Of a stretch of DNA of 64,000 nt, positions 1-11,735 are shown one piece after another. The stretch comes from Siphonodentalium dalli (Eukaryota > Mollusca > Scaphopoda > Gadilida > Siphonodentaliidae). The position numbers were made by a program, and so were the translations under genes. Under the pieces are notes generated by a model that saw only the letters and a list, made by a program, of their open reading frames with translations, made no database searches and had not been told where the DNA came from. Location of the stretch: assembly GCA_032622095.1 (NCBI GenBank), contig CP136062.1:151896875-151960874 (forward strand), in the 5' to 3' direction. How positions within the stretch are numbered: position 1 is the first letter of the stretch; the number at the start of each line of letters is the position of its first letter.

Positions 1-133
1 GTCACACCTCTAGTTATATTGGTTATTGCCCCCACATGCAGTTGTAACATACAATCAGATTGGCTACAACACATGGACCAGCCAAGAGGGCAACATCTTC
101 TCCCTAAAATGAATGTGCCACTTCTCCCCTTTT

Positions 134-470
134 TAGCTCAACTTAGCTAAGTTTGAGCTATTGCCATGGTTTGGTGTCCGTCGTCCTTGTGTCCGTGCGT
201 GCGTGTGTCCGTCAACAATTTCCTTTGGCGCGGGCTACAGGTCGTACCTTTGGTCTGATCTTTATGAGATTTGTCATGAATGTTGACATTGACATGTAGA
301 TGGGAACGAGTCATTTGGCCATTTAGTGTCATTTGGCCAAAAAACATGGCCGCTGGTGGCCATCTTGGATTTCAAAATTCAATCCATTGGTGCGGGCTAC
401 AGGTCGTACTGTTCGTCTGATCATCATGAAATTTGTCATGGATGTTAATGTTTTCATGGAGAATTGATTT
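134..470. repeat. dispersed foldback-ended repeat, family K copy 1
   Basis: The segment opens with a short foldback (TAGCTCAACTTAGCTAAG... TTTGAGCTA) followed by 'GGTGTCCGT' and degenerate GTCC/GTGC repeats, then blocks containing 'ATGGCCGC..GGTGGCCATCTTGGATTT'. The same order recurs at 11736-12610 and, in reverse orientation, at 36541-36712, so it is a dispersed non-coding family. Its class is not determined and no long coding frame is present. Confidence 0.5.
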
Positions 471-735
471 CTCTCTCATATACCAGTATGTATATGTCCC
501 AACAGCATGATTAAAGTATATTTATTGATTATAATAGTGTTCTTACTCACTATACTGTCTGGTTTTTTAAATGGGCTCTAGTGTTGCGTAATACTTATTG
601 GATCGTAGAGGGTGATGTTGGTGTGTAAATTGAACTTCATCCATAGTTAATTCTCCTTGATAACAGTCCACTTCTCCCTAATAACCAAAATCAGAGAAGT
701 GACTTCTCCAAGTTTGAAACCTCTAAACTTCTAAA
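470..735 (-). repeat. dispersed repeat, family N copy 1
   Basis: This stretch matches, as reverse complement and with divergence, the sequence around 54990-55660 (shared pieces: GAGAAGTGACTTCTCC, GGATCGTAGAGGGTGATGTT, GGGCTCTAGT). The other copy is split by a TTAA element that this copy lacks, so this copy approximates an empty site. Confidence 0.5.
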
Positions 736-741
736 ACCTCC

Positions 742-1187
742 AAGGCTTGAAATAGTGTCTGTCATTTGCAGAATTAGGACCCCAGTGGGTAAATTTAGTG
801 ATGTTATCCCGCACTCCAGGCTAGTGTCACCAAATTCACCCTCTGGGAACTTCATTCAACTGAGGCCTCAACTGCTATGGGAGACTTAGGATCAGACTGA
901 AGTTCCCCAGTTGAAGTTGGTGATCAATGTTCACCCATTAGTCACCTCGATTTAATATATTTTATCTTCTGCAAATTAGGGGGTATAGAAACTGAACAGA
1001 AGGGAGAAATTAACAAAAAACAATGTTAATTTGAGACTAGATACTTCTCAGAAGATAAGGCCTAAGCAGAATGGGGTCCCCAGAAGGTGAGTTTGGTGAT
1101 GCTAGCCCACTGTGGTGGATAGTATCACTAAATTCACCCTCTGGGGACCTCATTATGCAAATGATAGACACACTATTTGCAGGCTTG
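742..1187. mobile_element. MITE-like foldback element, family F copy 1
   Basis: The ends are inverted copies (left CAAGGCTTGAAATAGTGTCT, right ACACTATTTGCAGGCTTG). The subterminal part repeats 'GAGGTCCCCAGAGGGTGAAT' in both orientations. The element lies in the last intron of RPRD1 and ends about 57 bp before the acceptor of its last exon. It has no transposase frame, so it is non-autonomous; the superfamily is not determined. Confidence 0.7.
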
Positions 1188-1244
1188 GCAGTCAGACCAT
1201 GTATTGTACTTTCATCTAATATTATGTTATTTATTCTCATATAG

Positions 1245-1397
1245 GAATACAGGGATAAACTGGTGAAAGTTGCAACGGTGCGGAACGAATTGAGATCACA
1301 CATAGAAAACCTGCCGGATCTGACGCTCTTACCTGAAGTGGGCGGCGGACTCATGCCTCTACCGTCAGCGGGTGATTTATTCAATCTCGGACTCTAG
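1245..1397 (+). CDS. RPRD1: RPRD1A/B-type protein, last coding exon (partial gene)
   Basis: The exon follows a plausible acceptor (TTCTCATATAG) and encodes the last 50 residues before TAG. It reads EYRDKLVKVATVRNELRSHI, then ENLPDLTLLPEVGGG and ends PLPSAGDLFNLGL. From knowledge of the family, this is the C-terminal coiled-coil tail of RPRD1A/RPRD1B (relatives of yeast Rtt103), where 'LPDL..LP' and 'PLPSAGDLF' are characteristic. These nuclear proteins bind the RNA polymerase II CTD through an N-terminal CID domain and dimerise through the C-terminal coiled coil, helping CTD dephosphorylation. The CID and earlier exons lie upstream of the window. A versus B cannot be decided, and many invertebrates have a single RPRD1 gene. 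Confidence 0.85.
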   Translation, partial: EYRDKLVKVATVRNELRSHIENLPDLTLLPEVGGGLMPLPSAGDLFNLGL

Positions 1398-1411
1398 TCA
1401 ATTCTCATAAA

Positions 1412-1757
1412 CAGGCCTGAGAATATGGTGCTGGACATTTGTAGAATGAGGTCCCCAGAGGGTGAATTTAGTGATGCTACCCCACATTGCGGTCCAGCAT
1501 CACCAAATTCTTCCTGATTATGCATTGTGTCATCTGCCAATTCGGGGATGTAGTGAAACCAAACTAAAAAAGAAACTAAAAAAACTAGTTAATTTGATGA
1601 TAAAATTACATTCCAGAGAAGGTGAGGCCTAAGCAGAATGAGGTCCCCAGAGGGTGAATTTAGTGTTGCTAACCCACTGTGTGGAGTAGCGTCACTAAAT
1701 TCACCCTCATGGGACCTCATTCTGCAAATGTCCAGTACCACATTTTGCGGCCTGCTC
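1412..1757. mobile_element. MITE-like foldback element, family F copy 2, in the RPRD1 3' UTR
   Basis: It starts 14 bp after the RPRD1 stop codon (AGGCCTGAGAATATGGTG) and ends with the inverted partner (CCACATTTTGCGGCCTG). It has the usual inner 'GAGGTCCCCAGAGGGTGAAT' arms. It is probably transcribed as part of the 3' UTR. Confidence 0.65.
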
Positions 1758-1946
1758 ATAACTCATGTTAAATGTCCATTGTCATAGCTGGTTCAGGTTG
1801 CTATCAAAGCAGATATAACCACTTCACGCAAATGTGAGCTATCCAGTCATCTAAAAAAGCTAGAAGTTCTCTTCCATAAAAGTTGGCAATTGCTAGTTGC
1901 TTTCAACTTTGTATAGATGATTATCTAAGTCTGACATAAATAACAA

Positions 1947-2346
1947 TTAACCCTTTACCCAACAGAACGGCCCTGTGCCAATGCATTCTCTTATATATGC
2001 GAGTCGACCATAGGTTGCCTCGCATATATAAGAGAATGCATTGGCTTAACACATTAAAAATTATAAAAATAAAAATAAAAATGGTAAAAAGTGTTAAAAA
2101 AAGATTTTTTTTAGGCCAATGCATTCTCTTATATATGCGAGGCGACCTATGGTCGACTCGCATATATAAGAGAATGCATTGGCACAGGGCATAACTGTAA
2201 CCATCACAATGTGGTCAATGAGCCGGTTCCAATTATATCCATATTTGTATGGTTTTATTGAGACAGACCCAAGATAATTTAGGCTGTTGCAGCTTTATTT
2301 GGGCGTTTTTGGCCAGTTTTGGCCGGTTTGTTGGGTAAAGGGTTAA
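1947..2346. mobile_element. TTAA-flanked MITE, family A copy 1 (piggyBac-like)
   Basis: It is bounded by TTAA on both sides, with inverted ends CCCTTTACCCAACA... / ...TGTTGGGTAAAGGG. TTAA target duplication and CCC-starting ends are the signature of the piggyBac superfamily. It contains two copies of the palindrome that begins GCCAATGCATTCTCTTATAT (about 1977-2045 and 2115-2184), separated by an A/T-rich spacer. There is no transposase; it is non-autonomous. Confidence 0.8.
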
Positions 2347-2368
2347 AGGGAGACTGTAATCCAGTTTC

Positions 2369-2374
2369 AATAAA
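2369..2374 (+). terminator. candidate polyadenylation signal (AATAAA) for RPRD1
   Basis: An AATAAA lies about 970 bp after the RPRD1 stop, just beyond the family A element. A second candidate is at 3542-3547. Nothing in the sequence decides between them, and both could be chance in this AT-rich DNA. Confidence 0.25.
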
Positions 2375-5300
2375 TTCCCAGTAATAACAACGATTTGAGT
2401 CAAAGATGTCTTCTGTAAACGTTCAGGTTAACAGGTTATCTTAAAATCATATTTAATAATTTAATATATATTTACTTTATGGCTTCTAAAAGATTTAATC
2501 AAATTAATTGGCAGATAGTGGATTGGACCCAGCACATGGCACACATCGTGTAAAATTATGTTGATAGGGGAATGAACTCAAGCCACTTACTGACTATAGA
2601 ATAATATTATTGAGTATCTGCGACTATTATGCATATAATATAACATTTATTTGATACATTTGCCTGACAACTGTACAAAAATATCTCGATGACCAGCATT
2701 CTATAGAAAATAGAAGCAACAACATTGGAGTACAGTACCCCTTTAATTCTGCAGGCTGCATTTTGAGTGAAATTGGTTTTGAATTCACTTCAGTTGAATG
2801 TTAAAAAACCTTAGTGAACGACCACGATTCAATCATAAGTGGAGGAATCAGGCGCGACAAAATTGTGGATAGTTTAATCACACGAATGTGATGTCGTTGC
2901 AGATGAAGATATCGTGGGTTGTACGTAAGCCATGGTTGACCACATGATTGAATACCCTACAATCTTTCCAACTACTATTTTTGCATACAAACAACTGTGA
3001 TTACGTCGCAAGTGGAGGTATCCAAGGATACGCCATGATTTCGCTTCTAAAATCAAACACAGCTTGATATTAATTTTTTACTCGCGATCTTGCCATGAGC
3101 ATGAGCAGTTCATGTACCGTTTTCTGCCTACGCTGAAATCTTTCCACTTCTGATTGAATCGTTGTCGTCTGAACGTTCACTTATCCCTGTAATAGATTAA
3201 CACTTGCTGATGTTCTAGATGTTCTAAGGATGTTCACCTAATAAGTTTAAAGTTTAAGGCATTAGTTACACCTTTTTGGTTGTTCAACCAGAATTCAGCA
3301 TTGACATTGAACATTATTTAGGCCAAAAAAAATAATAAATTGTTCTGTGGGCATTATTTGTTTTGAAAATCAGTAGTGTTCTATTTTTATTACTCTTGTC
3401 AGCCTCAGAGGCATAGGTAGAACACAACGTGCATCTTAATCGAGAATCTTTTTATCAAATGAGTTGTGGACGGCTCAACGATATATTTCATGAAAATGGA
3501 GCTTGAGTGAAATGTGACTGTATGCCGTCCACAGCAAGTTCAATAAAAGATTCTAGTTTATTAATCAAAGTTGTTTTCTGTATTTATTCCACACCCTTGC
3601 ATCGGATATGTTTATTCCATGATTGTCACTACCATAGTTAATATAACTACCTTTATTATGATTTAAATCTGATTAAACACTGGTAATTGTCTGTGAATCA
3701 TCCGAAGCAGATCGTACGTCTTCGCTGTTGGCAAAAATAGTTCCGGCTTGTGTTCCTCTTGTAGTATACAACAATATGTATTCAATGGCTGTGGATCCAT
3801 TGACTACATGGACCTGACGTCCTAGAAAACCATTGTTAAAATCATGCCTATTTATACAAAAAATTGGTAGAAGACTTAAGATTTTATTCTATACTTTCCT
3901 AATTGCATGAAGTATAGCCTAGACCCAAAAATTACCAGATTAAAGCTACTTGGCGATTTGCGCTCCAAAATACACGTAATAATAGTCAATTTTGAATTGT
4001 TCCCGGTAATGAAATAGGTTGATAAATAGTTTATTTACTGTTCTATGAGCATTATATGTCCCAGAAAGACTCATCAAAGTCATAAAATATACAACTGTGA
4101 ACACGATGTTTTGGTCCCAAATAAAAAACAGCCATTTGTATGGCATGGAACAGAAAAGAGCGTTGCGTGTTAGTCTATTGCTGATATGGTAGAAATAGAG
4201 AGCATTTGTTTCACATCTGTGCGAAAAATTGAAACAGCTGGAAAATGGCTGTGACCATGGAAAGTATTTTTCAGTGCATATGAAGCCGGTATTTCAATAG
4301 TTTGTGTAGTTGTCAACCTATCATGTACATCCTTCCAAATTACAAGACAGAATTTGGAAGCTCGAATGAGCCATGTCCGTTTAAAAGTACAGACTACAAT
4401 AAACACACTGTCAAATATTAAAAAATACATGAATGAAAAAAACTGTTGAGGTCTACTTTCTTATGGAAATTATCAGATCATTTACATGCAACATAAAATG
4501 CACGGTATAGGGCCAAAACAAAAATATTTGAGTCTCATACATTCTCAAGACTTAGCCACTTCTGCTTTGCTCGGAAATAACCTCTTCCACAAATAGAAAC
4601 CATATTCGCGCAATGCTACAATACATGGCCCTGGTGCTCAGGCAATGACCTTGAAACATTACTATATAACACAATTTGGTAGAAGGCAGAGGTTTACAAC
4701 AGATAAATAGCATAAATTAGTTAAAGTTCAGCAGACGAGTTTCCTGGTCAACAGACAAATTTCCTGATAGTATGCACATTATCAGCCAAACGATTGAAAC
4801 TGTCCGGCAGATATGGTGTCTATTTATGGGAGAGGTTATTTCCATACGAAAACGGAAATGGCCGAGCTGTTGAGATTAGCCCTGCCCACATTATGATTTG
4901 AGTGAAATGTTCCCATTTATGAAAAATAAATATTTGTAGATGGCTGAGTAATTAACTCACTTTCTGGATGCCAGTTACAACAACAACAAAAACATCTATT
5001 TAATAAATTTGGATTTTTAAATGACTGTTCTTGGATCAGAATTATTATTTTCGTATGCGCTGGAATCTATGCAAGAAACAACTCTGAGATATTTTGTTCC
5101 AAATGTATCTAATAAGAAAGACTCTTATCTTTGACACAAGATTTTAGCTTTCTTTTCTCCACAGAAAAAATCATGATCATCATATTTTTCATACAACTGC
5201 TATCATATGTTTTATTAGTACTGGTACTCATGAGTATTTGGATCTGCTGAATGTTTGCCATCTAGATAATGGTCAGTGCTTGTGTTTCAATTTAAAATTG

Positions 5301-5515
5301 AAACACAAAATTGCAAGGCATTGTTTTAATTGTTTTATGCTGGGTTTCGGTATTTGATACTATTTAGTGTTATGTGTGTATCGAACCATTCCTAATATGT
5401 GGGGTGTATCACCCACTTTTGTGATCATTTTGTGTCTGATTTTAAGGAGTGAATGCGTTGTATGCATGAATCAGCAAGGACTGTTCTCTTTGATGTGTGA
5501 GTTTGGCTTATTTGT
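2375..5515. other. gene-poor stretch downstream of RPRD1
   Basis: I see no convincing coding frame here: the open frames are short, AT-driven and lack recognisable domains. It may include more RPRD1 3' UTR. One repeat fragment ends with TACAGTACCCCTTTAA near 2732-2747, matching the ends of the family L elements at 18478-18754 and 53619-53952. Confidence 0.4.
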
Positions 5516-5796
5516 TTAACCCTTTCAGTGCCAGGGGCCGATCTCATCGGCCCTAATTTACGGTCTGTAAAATCGGCCCTAAAAAAAAATATATTGTTTT
5601 TTTTTTTAGATTTAAAAAAAAATATTAAAATTGTAAAAAATTGTAAAAAATAATAACAAATAATGAAAAATTGTTAGGCCAATGCATTCTCTTATATATG
5701 CGAGGCGACCTATGGTCGACTCGCATATATAAGAGAATGCATTGGCACAGGGTATATGGGTTGATTAAAAATCGGACCTGGCACTCAAAGGGTTAA
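5516..5796. mobile_element. TTAA-flanked MITE, family B copy 1 (piggyBac-like)
   Basis: It is flanked by TTAA with inverted ends CCCTTTCAGTGCCAGG / CCTGGCACTCAAAGGG. It contains one copy of the shared 69-bp palindrome (5678-5746) between A-rich sequence. The terminal sequence differs from family A although the palindrome is the same. Confidence 0.75.
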
Positions 5797-5923
5797 CTGT
5801 ACAACAGGCCAAATATATAAAAATACTGTGTTCTCAGATACCATCCTCATCACCCAAAGAATACCTCATCAAATATTTATTTGCAAATGTTACATAATTT
5901 TGAATTCTCAACTTCACCCTTTC

Positions 5924-6030
5924 ATGACAGGAGCTGCACTTGTGCAGTATTAAAGATCCTGTGCCAGTGCATTATCTTATATATGTGAACCTCCCACAGG
6001 ATATATAAGAGAATGCACTGGCATTATTTT
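5924..6030. mobile_element. fragment of a TTAA MITE, family C
   Basis: It begins CCCTTTCATGACAGGAGCTG and runs into a shortened version of the palindrome (GTGCATTATCTTATATATG ... ATATATAAGAGAATGCACT). The far end is missing. Confidence 0.5.
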
Positions 6031-6327
6031 GACAATATTAATTGATTGCCATATTCTTCCGGTTGCCATATGGCTCGGTTACTCGCATATCACTTTTATG
6101 AACCAAAATTATCGCACAATATCTTTAATTATTTTATTTTTTTAGATTTTATTGGGTTGAATTTTGTTTGGGTATGCTTAAGCATGCTATAGCGAATTTA
6201 AAAACAAACTGGATAAAACCTTAGGGGCATGTTGTAACTCAAAACTATCACCAAGTATTCATAGTAATAATTTTGATGCCCATGAAAACCGTAAGATTCC
6301 CTGACACTAAACCTACAAAATAAGTCT

Positions 6328-6514
6328 GTTAAAGAATATAAGAAAAAATTATTAAAATTGTAAAAAATAATAACAAATGATGAAAAATTGTTAGGCTAAT
6401 GCATTCTCTTATATATGCGAGGCGACCTATGGTCGACTCGCATATATAAGAGAATGCATTGGCACAGGGTATATGGGTTGATACAAAAATCGGACCTGGC
6501 ACTGAAAGGGTTAA
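6328..6514. mobile_element. 5'-truncated TTAA MITE, family B copy 2
   Basis: The right end is intact (CCTGGCACTGAAAGGG then TTAA) and the shared palindrome is present near 6394-6463. The left CCC end is missing or too diverged to place. Confidence 0.6.
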
Positions 6515-6842
6515 TCTCCACAAATAGAAATGTAGATGCTATAAATTGTAGGATATTATTCAATTAAATTATGCATACATCCATTGCTTTCTTTCTAGAA
6601 TACATGTACTTGGAGATGTTATGTTAGAAAGCCTCCCTCTCTCATCTAAGTTTTTATATATAATTGCCTGAGAACACAGTTATTTATTTTTAATGGCCTT
6701 AGTGATCACTTTGTACAGGAGGTACAAATAGTATTCTCCCAACAAAGTATTATTATGTCAGAGGTTAGTCTCAGTTTTTTCTTGGTTCACTACCGAGACA
6801 TTTCCAGAGCTATTGTTAGAAACGTTGGTGGAATAACACCTT

Positions 6843-6966
6843 TTCAAGTCTGGATATAGTGTGTCTGGCATTTGCAGAATGAGGTCCCCAGAGGGTGAAT
6901 TTAGTGATGCTACCCCGCACAGTGGGCTAGCATCACCAAATTCACCCTCTGGGGACCTCATTCTGA
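6843..6966. mobile_element. MITE-like foldback, family F copy 3
   Basis: It opens with TCTGGATATAGTGTGTCTGG and carries both inverted GAGGTCCCCAGAGGGTGAAT arms around a short centre. The outer right end is lost after CTCATTCTGA. Confidence 0.6.
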
Positions 6967-7198
6967 ATTTTTTTTATTATTCCTCTAGTTTTTCTAACAA
7001 TGCCTTTATAATGTGTCAGTAGGGAACAAAAAGTTACTTTTGACTAATCACAAGTGTGTGTGTGTGACAAGAAGGTTATATCTACAATGAATACAGGATT
7101 GCATTCGGTTCTTGTGATTTTCTTTTAGTGCTTTTATTTTTATATCTTGTGTCAAAATGTAATTTGGACAGGATGGATGCCAATACTGAGTCATCAAT

Positions 7199-7744
7199 GA
7201 ATATACTTATTCGGTTCTAATTCAATATAGACTCTCGATCAAGCTACATGTTAGAGTCTAACGGAAATACCTCCACGAAGCATTACATCAGTGAATAAGC
7301 CAATCAAAACATTTATCGATAAAGCGATTAAGCCAATCAGGCAATTGTCGGAATTCCTCTACAGCGACCAGTTGATTCACCACATAGCTAAAAATAGCAC
7401 TATAAATTTCTGTCACATTGATAATTTCCCACAGTGTTCACAAAATTAGAGAATATGACAACTAATTAAACACTAAAAGCGTCCAGAATTGACCAATAAT
7501 ACTTAGCAAGGAGAATATAATTAAGTATTTCCAAGAATTTCAATAGTTAACACCCAGTTTTGTTTTTCCATGAAAAACGAAACCAAAGGAGATATTTGTG
7601 AACACTATTTGTGCACTGTGACATCATTTTGCAGAAGCTATTTATAGCGTCGGTATTGATATGATTGATAGTGAAATCCTTTATGCTGTAACATGAAGCT
7701 TGTTCGAGAGTCAAATTTTAATTAGAACTGATACTTATTCTGCT
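7199..7744. mobile_element. unclassified inverted-repeat element
   Basis: About 50 bp at the left (ATACTTATTCGGTTCTAATT ... GACTCTCGATCAAGCTACATG) matches, as reverse complement with mismatches, the right edge (CATGAAGCTTGTTCGAGAGTC ... AATAAGTAT). No coding frame lies between. The target duplication is unclear. Confidence 0.45.
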
Positions 7745-7868
7745 TGACTTCCACACCCTTATATGGTTATTGCAGAGCATACATCTATAACGGCAGACAA
7801 TTTTATTGATAATGAGCTCTCAGAGGCGCCGAAAGAATCCAAGGTCATGAGGGCATAAAATCCATAAA

Positions 7869-8083
7869 TTAACCCTTTCAGTGCCAAGTCTGATTTTTGT
7901 ATCAATCCATATTTCCTTGATCATTTTTCAAATTTATTGATCATAATAATGTGATACATTGATGGAAAGAGCTCTAAGAGCTCTTTCCATCAATGTATCA
8001 CATTATTATAATCAATAAATTTGAAAAATGATCAAGGAAATATGGGTTGATACAAAAATCAGACTTGGCACTGAAAGGGTTAA
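7869..8083. mobile_element. TTAA-flanked MITE, family B copy 3, near-perfect hairpin
   Basis: It is bounded by TTAA with ends CCCTTTCAGTGCCAAGTCTG and its inverse. Nearly the whole element is one inverted repeat, with arms of about 105 bp meeting at AGAGCTCTAAGAGCTCT. Unlike the other B copies it lacks the shared palindrome. Confidence 0.75.
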
Positions 8084-8102
8084 AAAGATACATGATACTT
8101 AA

Positions 8103-8493
8103 GCTGAAATGGTCACTGTCACCCCCTCTCGTTTAGTCGGGTACCCAGCTTTTTAAAACTTTCAGTTGGGTACCCAGCTTTTACAAAATTTACATTTGGG
8201 TACCCAGCTTTATGAGCAGTCGATCTGCAGTACCTATGTCCTATGCATACAATTCTTCTCCGCTATTATTTTGAAGCATCATGACGAATATACATCTTGA
8301 TTCATATATAAACAAGCATTCACAAATTTAACAGGTTCATTTCGCAATCAACTGACGGCAATCATGCTCTGTGTGAGATTTCATAAAGCTGGGTACCCAA
8401 ATGTAAATTTTACAAAAGCTGGGTACCCAACTGAAAATTAAAAAAAGCTGGGTACCCAACTGAACGAAAGGGGGTGACAGTGACCATTTCAGC
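8103..8493. mobile_element. inverted-repeat element with three GGGTACCCAGCTTT boxes per arm (family H)
   Basis: The ends are GCTGAAATGGTCACTGTCAC and its inverse. Each arm carries three spaced copies of GGGTACCCAGCTTT, in opposite orientation on the two sides. The centre (about 8205-8385) is unique. No transposase is visible. Confidence 0.6.
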
Positions 8494-8871
8494 GACACTT
8501 ATAACCTGTATTTTTCATGCAGTTTTAAGGATCAAACTCATAGTAAACCATCAGAATGAATATATTTCTCTCTCAGAAAAACATTAATAGGACTTTCTTT
8601 CTGTTCACACAGTGGTCAGCAACAGGAAATAGGCTCCAACCCCTATGCCTACATGATTCGGCACCACTGTGAAAAAAAAAAATACAAAAATTGTTTATAG
8701 CATTAGAAATTGTATATATACTGTGTACAGATTCAGGTTGGAATGTGGATCAAAGGTGTCCTGTGTCCATCACCTGTAAAAAATGGGGAATTCCAGTGGA
8801 AGTCCTGACTGATAAATTAATACAAACAGTTCAATATGGCAAGTTGTTTATTAGGTAAAAATGAAGCCTAA

Positions 8872-9322
8872 TTAAAGGTACTGAATCCGATCAGAGGGTC
8901 CCCATATCATCAAGATACAACAACAACATTTCTTCAAAATACGCTAGTTATCAGAATCGATTAATAATGCTAACCACTGTCAACTATGGTATCAAATTTC
9001 CCAAAACGTGTTGTTTATCAACATTTTTTTCAACAAAATATGACTATTATCACTTGAGTATTCATGAAATTCGGTCGTATTACAACTTGTTTTTAGAGTT
9101 ATCCATCTTCATCCGTAATTTTGACCGAGACCATTCGTTTGAAAGCATGTTTCTGGGCCACAAACAATTGAAATAATAAACTTCAAAAATCGATCTCTGA
9201 TCACTCTGAGCTATGATGGGTACGGTACGTTCCTCGACTCGAATCAAATATATTTTTTACCCCCAAAGCCAATGAAATATTAGGCTGATTTAGGGGTGTT
9301 TAATCGGATTGAGTACCTTTAA
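8872..9322. mobile_element. TTAA-flanked inverted-repeat element, GGTACT family
   Basis: It is bounded by TTAA, with ends AAGGTACTGAATCCGATCAG and GATTGAGTACCTT. The centre includes CACTGTCAACTATGGTATCA and AAAACGTGTTGTTTATCAAC, which recur in inverse order at 19690-20103. Confidence 0.55.
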
Positions 9323-9651
9323 TATAGACAGCATTTATAATTCAATGTCCCCCATTTTTTTATCATTGTTATTGATGATTTGTTAGAAAATTATGATTTC
9401 TGAGACATTTGGAAAACATGCAAAAAAATTGTCCGTTGGTATTTTTAGCCTAGGTTTGTATCAAAAGTCTCACCTGAAATCTTGAAAGTGGAAGTCTTAT
9501 TAATTAGAGCGATATAGTTTGTAAAATGGCAAACTTCAAACTTGAGTTGCTACAGAGAAATATCTGTGATATATCCGTGGGAATGTTCAAGGTTTGCCGA
9601 TAAGTCAAACGACCGGGTGACTTCACGGAAAACAAAATGCATGATGGTTAG

Positions 9652-10065
9652 CAAGCCTGCAAATAGTGTGTCTGTCATATGCAGAATGAGGTCCCCAGAA
9701 GGTGAATTTAGTGATGCTATCCTGCATATCCCTCATTCTGCTTAGGCCGTCAAACTGATATGGCAGACCTAGGATCAGATTGAAGTTCCCCAGTTGAAGT
9801 TGGTGATGTTCACCCATTGGGCACCTCAATTATGAATTTTATCTTCTGCAAATTAGGGGATATAGAATCTTCCTAGAAGGGAAATGTAACTAAAAACAAT
9901 CTTAATTTGATGCTATAGATACTTCCCAGAAAATGAAGCCTAAGCAGAATGAGGTCTCCAGAGGGTGAATTTGGTGATGCTAGCCTGCTTTGCGGGATAG
10001 CATCACTAAATTCACCCTGTGGGGACCTCATTATGCAAATGACAGACACGCTATTTGCAGGCTTG
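9652..10065. mobile_element. MITE-like foldback, family F copy 4
   Basis: Complete inverted ends (AAGCCTGCAAATAGTGTGTC / ACACGCTATTTGCAGGCTT), with inner GAGGTCCCCAGAAGGTGAAT and its inverse. The middle holds the family-typical 'GGGGATATAGA' and 'CCTAGGATCAGATTGAAGTT' blocks. Confidence 0.7.
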
Positions 10066-10322
10066 ATGGTTAGTGGAGCTAATAGCACCCCAGAGTTCAA
10101 ACTGGCCAGCAAATTCTATTGGCCATTAATGAATATGTTTGGCCATTTTTCCAAACATTTGGCCAAATTTAATAACCGCGATATGGGACCATTGAGAAAA
10201 CACAGAATCTGAAACATAAATATAAAGAAACACTAACATTATTGAATAGTTGCGACAATGGACAATGGAATTGAACACGGATGGGAACCTGCAAAAACTG
10301 AACTAAGTCTAGTTGGTAACGT

Positions 10323-10536
10323 ACAGTAATGCCATAAATAATCGTCTCCTCAACCACAGCAGAATTATGGGTAACTTTTCAGGATTTAGTTGGAAATATG
10401 GCTTGTTGCCATTCATCGGAAAGCTCTGTGAGAGCTTTCAAATCAATGGCAACGAGCCATATTTCCGACTAAATCCTGAAAAGTTACCCGTAATTCTGCT
10501 GTGGTTAAGGAGTCGATTATTTATGACATTACTGTA
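10323..10536. mobile_element. long-hairpin element, family G copy 1
   Basis: A near-perfect inverted repeat with ends ACAGTAATGCCATAAATAAT / inverse. The arms contain CAGAATTATGGGTAACTTTT and TATGGCTTGTTGCCATTCAT and meet at GAAAGCTCTGTGAGAGCTTTC. The arms are about 100 bp. Two further copies lie at 42785-43002 and 56812-57000. Confidence 0.7.
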
Positions 10537-10671
10537 TATCAAAGCAGTATCAAATTGCTGTCACTTGATTAAGAAAATACACCTTTCTAGTATTTAATCA
10601 TCATTGTTTTGATAAGAAAGCATGCGTGACTTGAGATAAATTGTTATTCATACACAGGTGAGCAACTGCTC

Positions 10672-10797
10672 ATTACCTGATAGCGGATTAAGGGTTCCAT
10701 GGAGATCTGATGATAATTTGAGAGGTGATTGCCGATTACCTGATAGCGGATTAAGGGTTTCATGGAGATCAGTTGATAATTCGAGAGTGATTTCTGA
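10672..10797. repeat. tandem duplication, 63-bp unit, two copies
   Basis: ATTACCTGATAGCGGATTAA recurs 63 bp later with few changes, each copy followed by ATGGAGATC and a GATAAT..GAGAG segment. Its origin is unknown. Confidence 0.6.
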
Positions 10798-11134
10798 CTA
10801 TAGCCTTGAACTTTTTGGCCAAATGATATTTTCTTTGGACTCCGACAGAGTGAACACTGAGCAACCTAAGTTTGAAGTCATTTTTCAATCTAAAACTCCC
10901 CATTGTCTTACACTGACTTTCTAGAATTTCTCTCTTAATTTCTTCTGTCTTCGTGTCCTCGGTGCTGGTGCGACAGTTATCATAATGAGCTTTTGTGATG
11001 CACTGTATCATGTTTGTGATTTCTAATCAAATTGTTGTTCTTGATTGTATATATGAGATATATTTTTGCTCTTCTCGACATAAAATGTTATTTAAAATGA
11101 CTTTCTTGTTTGTTGAAATATTAATTCAAGGCCG

Positions 11135-11345
11135 AGGCTATCCTGCTGTACAGCCCTAACTCCTCATACAGCTATTCTGCTGTGCAGCCCTAACTCCATA
11201 TATAGCTATTCTGCCATATATAGTAAATAGCCTTGCTGGCTATTATAGTATATATGGCAGAATAGTCAACAAGACTATTCTGCCATATATGGTAGAATAA
11301 CAATAACCCAGTTCAGCCATTTACTGCAGAATAGCATGAGAGGCT
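11135..11345. repeat. clustered short inverted/direct repeats (TATTCTGCCATATATAG)
   Basis: Repeated GGCTAT(C/T)CTGC, ACAGCCCTAACTCC and TATTCTGCCATATAT blocks alternate orientation and form overlapping hairpins. No coding content is visible. Confidence 0.45.
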
Positions 11346-11735
11346 ATTCTGCATAAAAAATTCTCACTCACATTTTTGAAGTCAATGCACTCACGATGTA
11401 TGTGATGTAGCCTTCATGTATGATCAAAACACATTGTTCAAATCACATCAAGGCATTTATTTTTGCACCATGGACAATTAGAACTCTTTGACGTAGAGTT
11501 GAAATGTCTGGTATTTTCTGTCTTTTATTATAGAATAGCTTTCCAGGCAACGGTTGCTACCCGATTGACTGGCTGTATATATTCTGTGGTAGGCCTATGG
11601 GCACATATCGTCAGTGGGCTTCTAAAGAGTGCTAATTGCACTGCAGGTATGACATTTTAGAAGCCCAACAACGATATATGTGGTAGGTAAAATGTAGCCT
11701 ATTCAGACAAAAGGCTTCATTCAAAATAGGGACAC

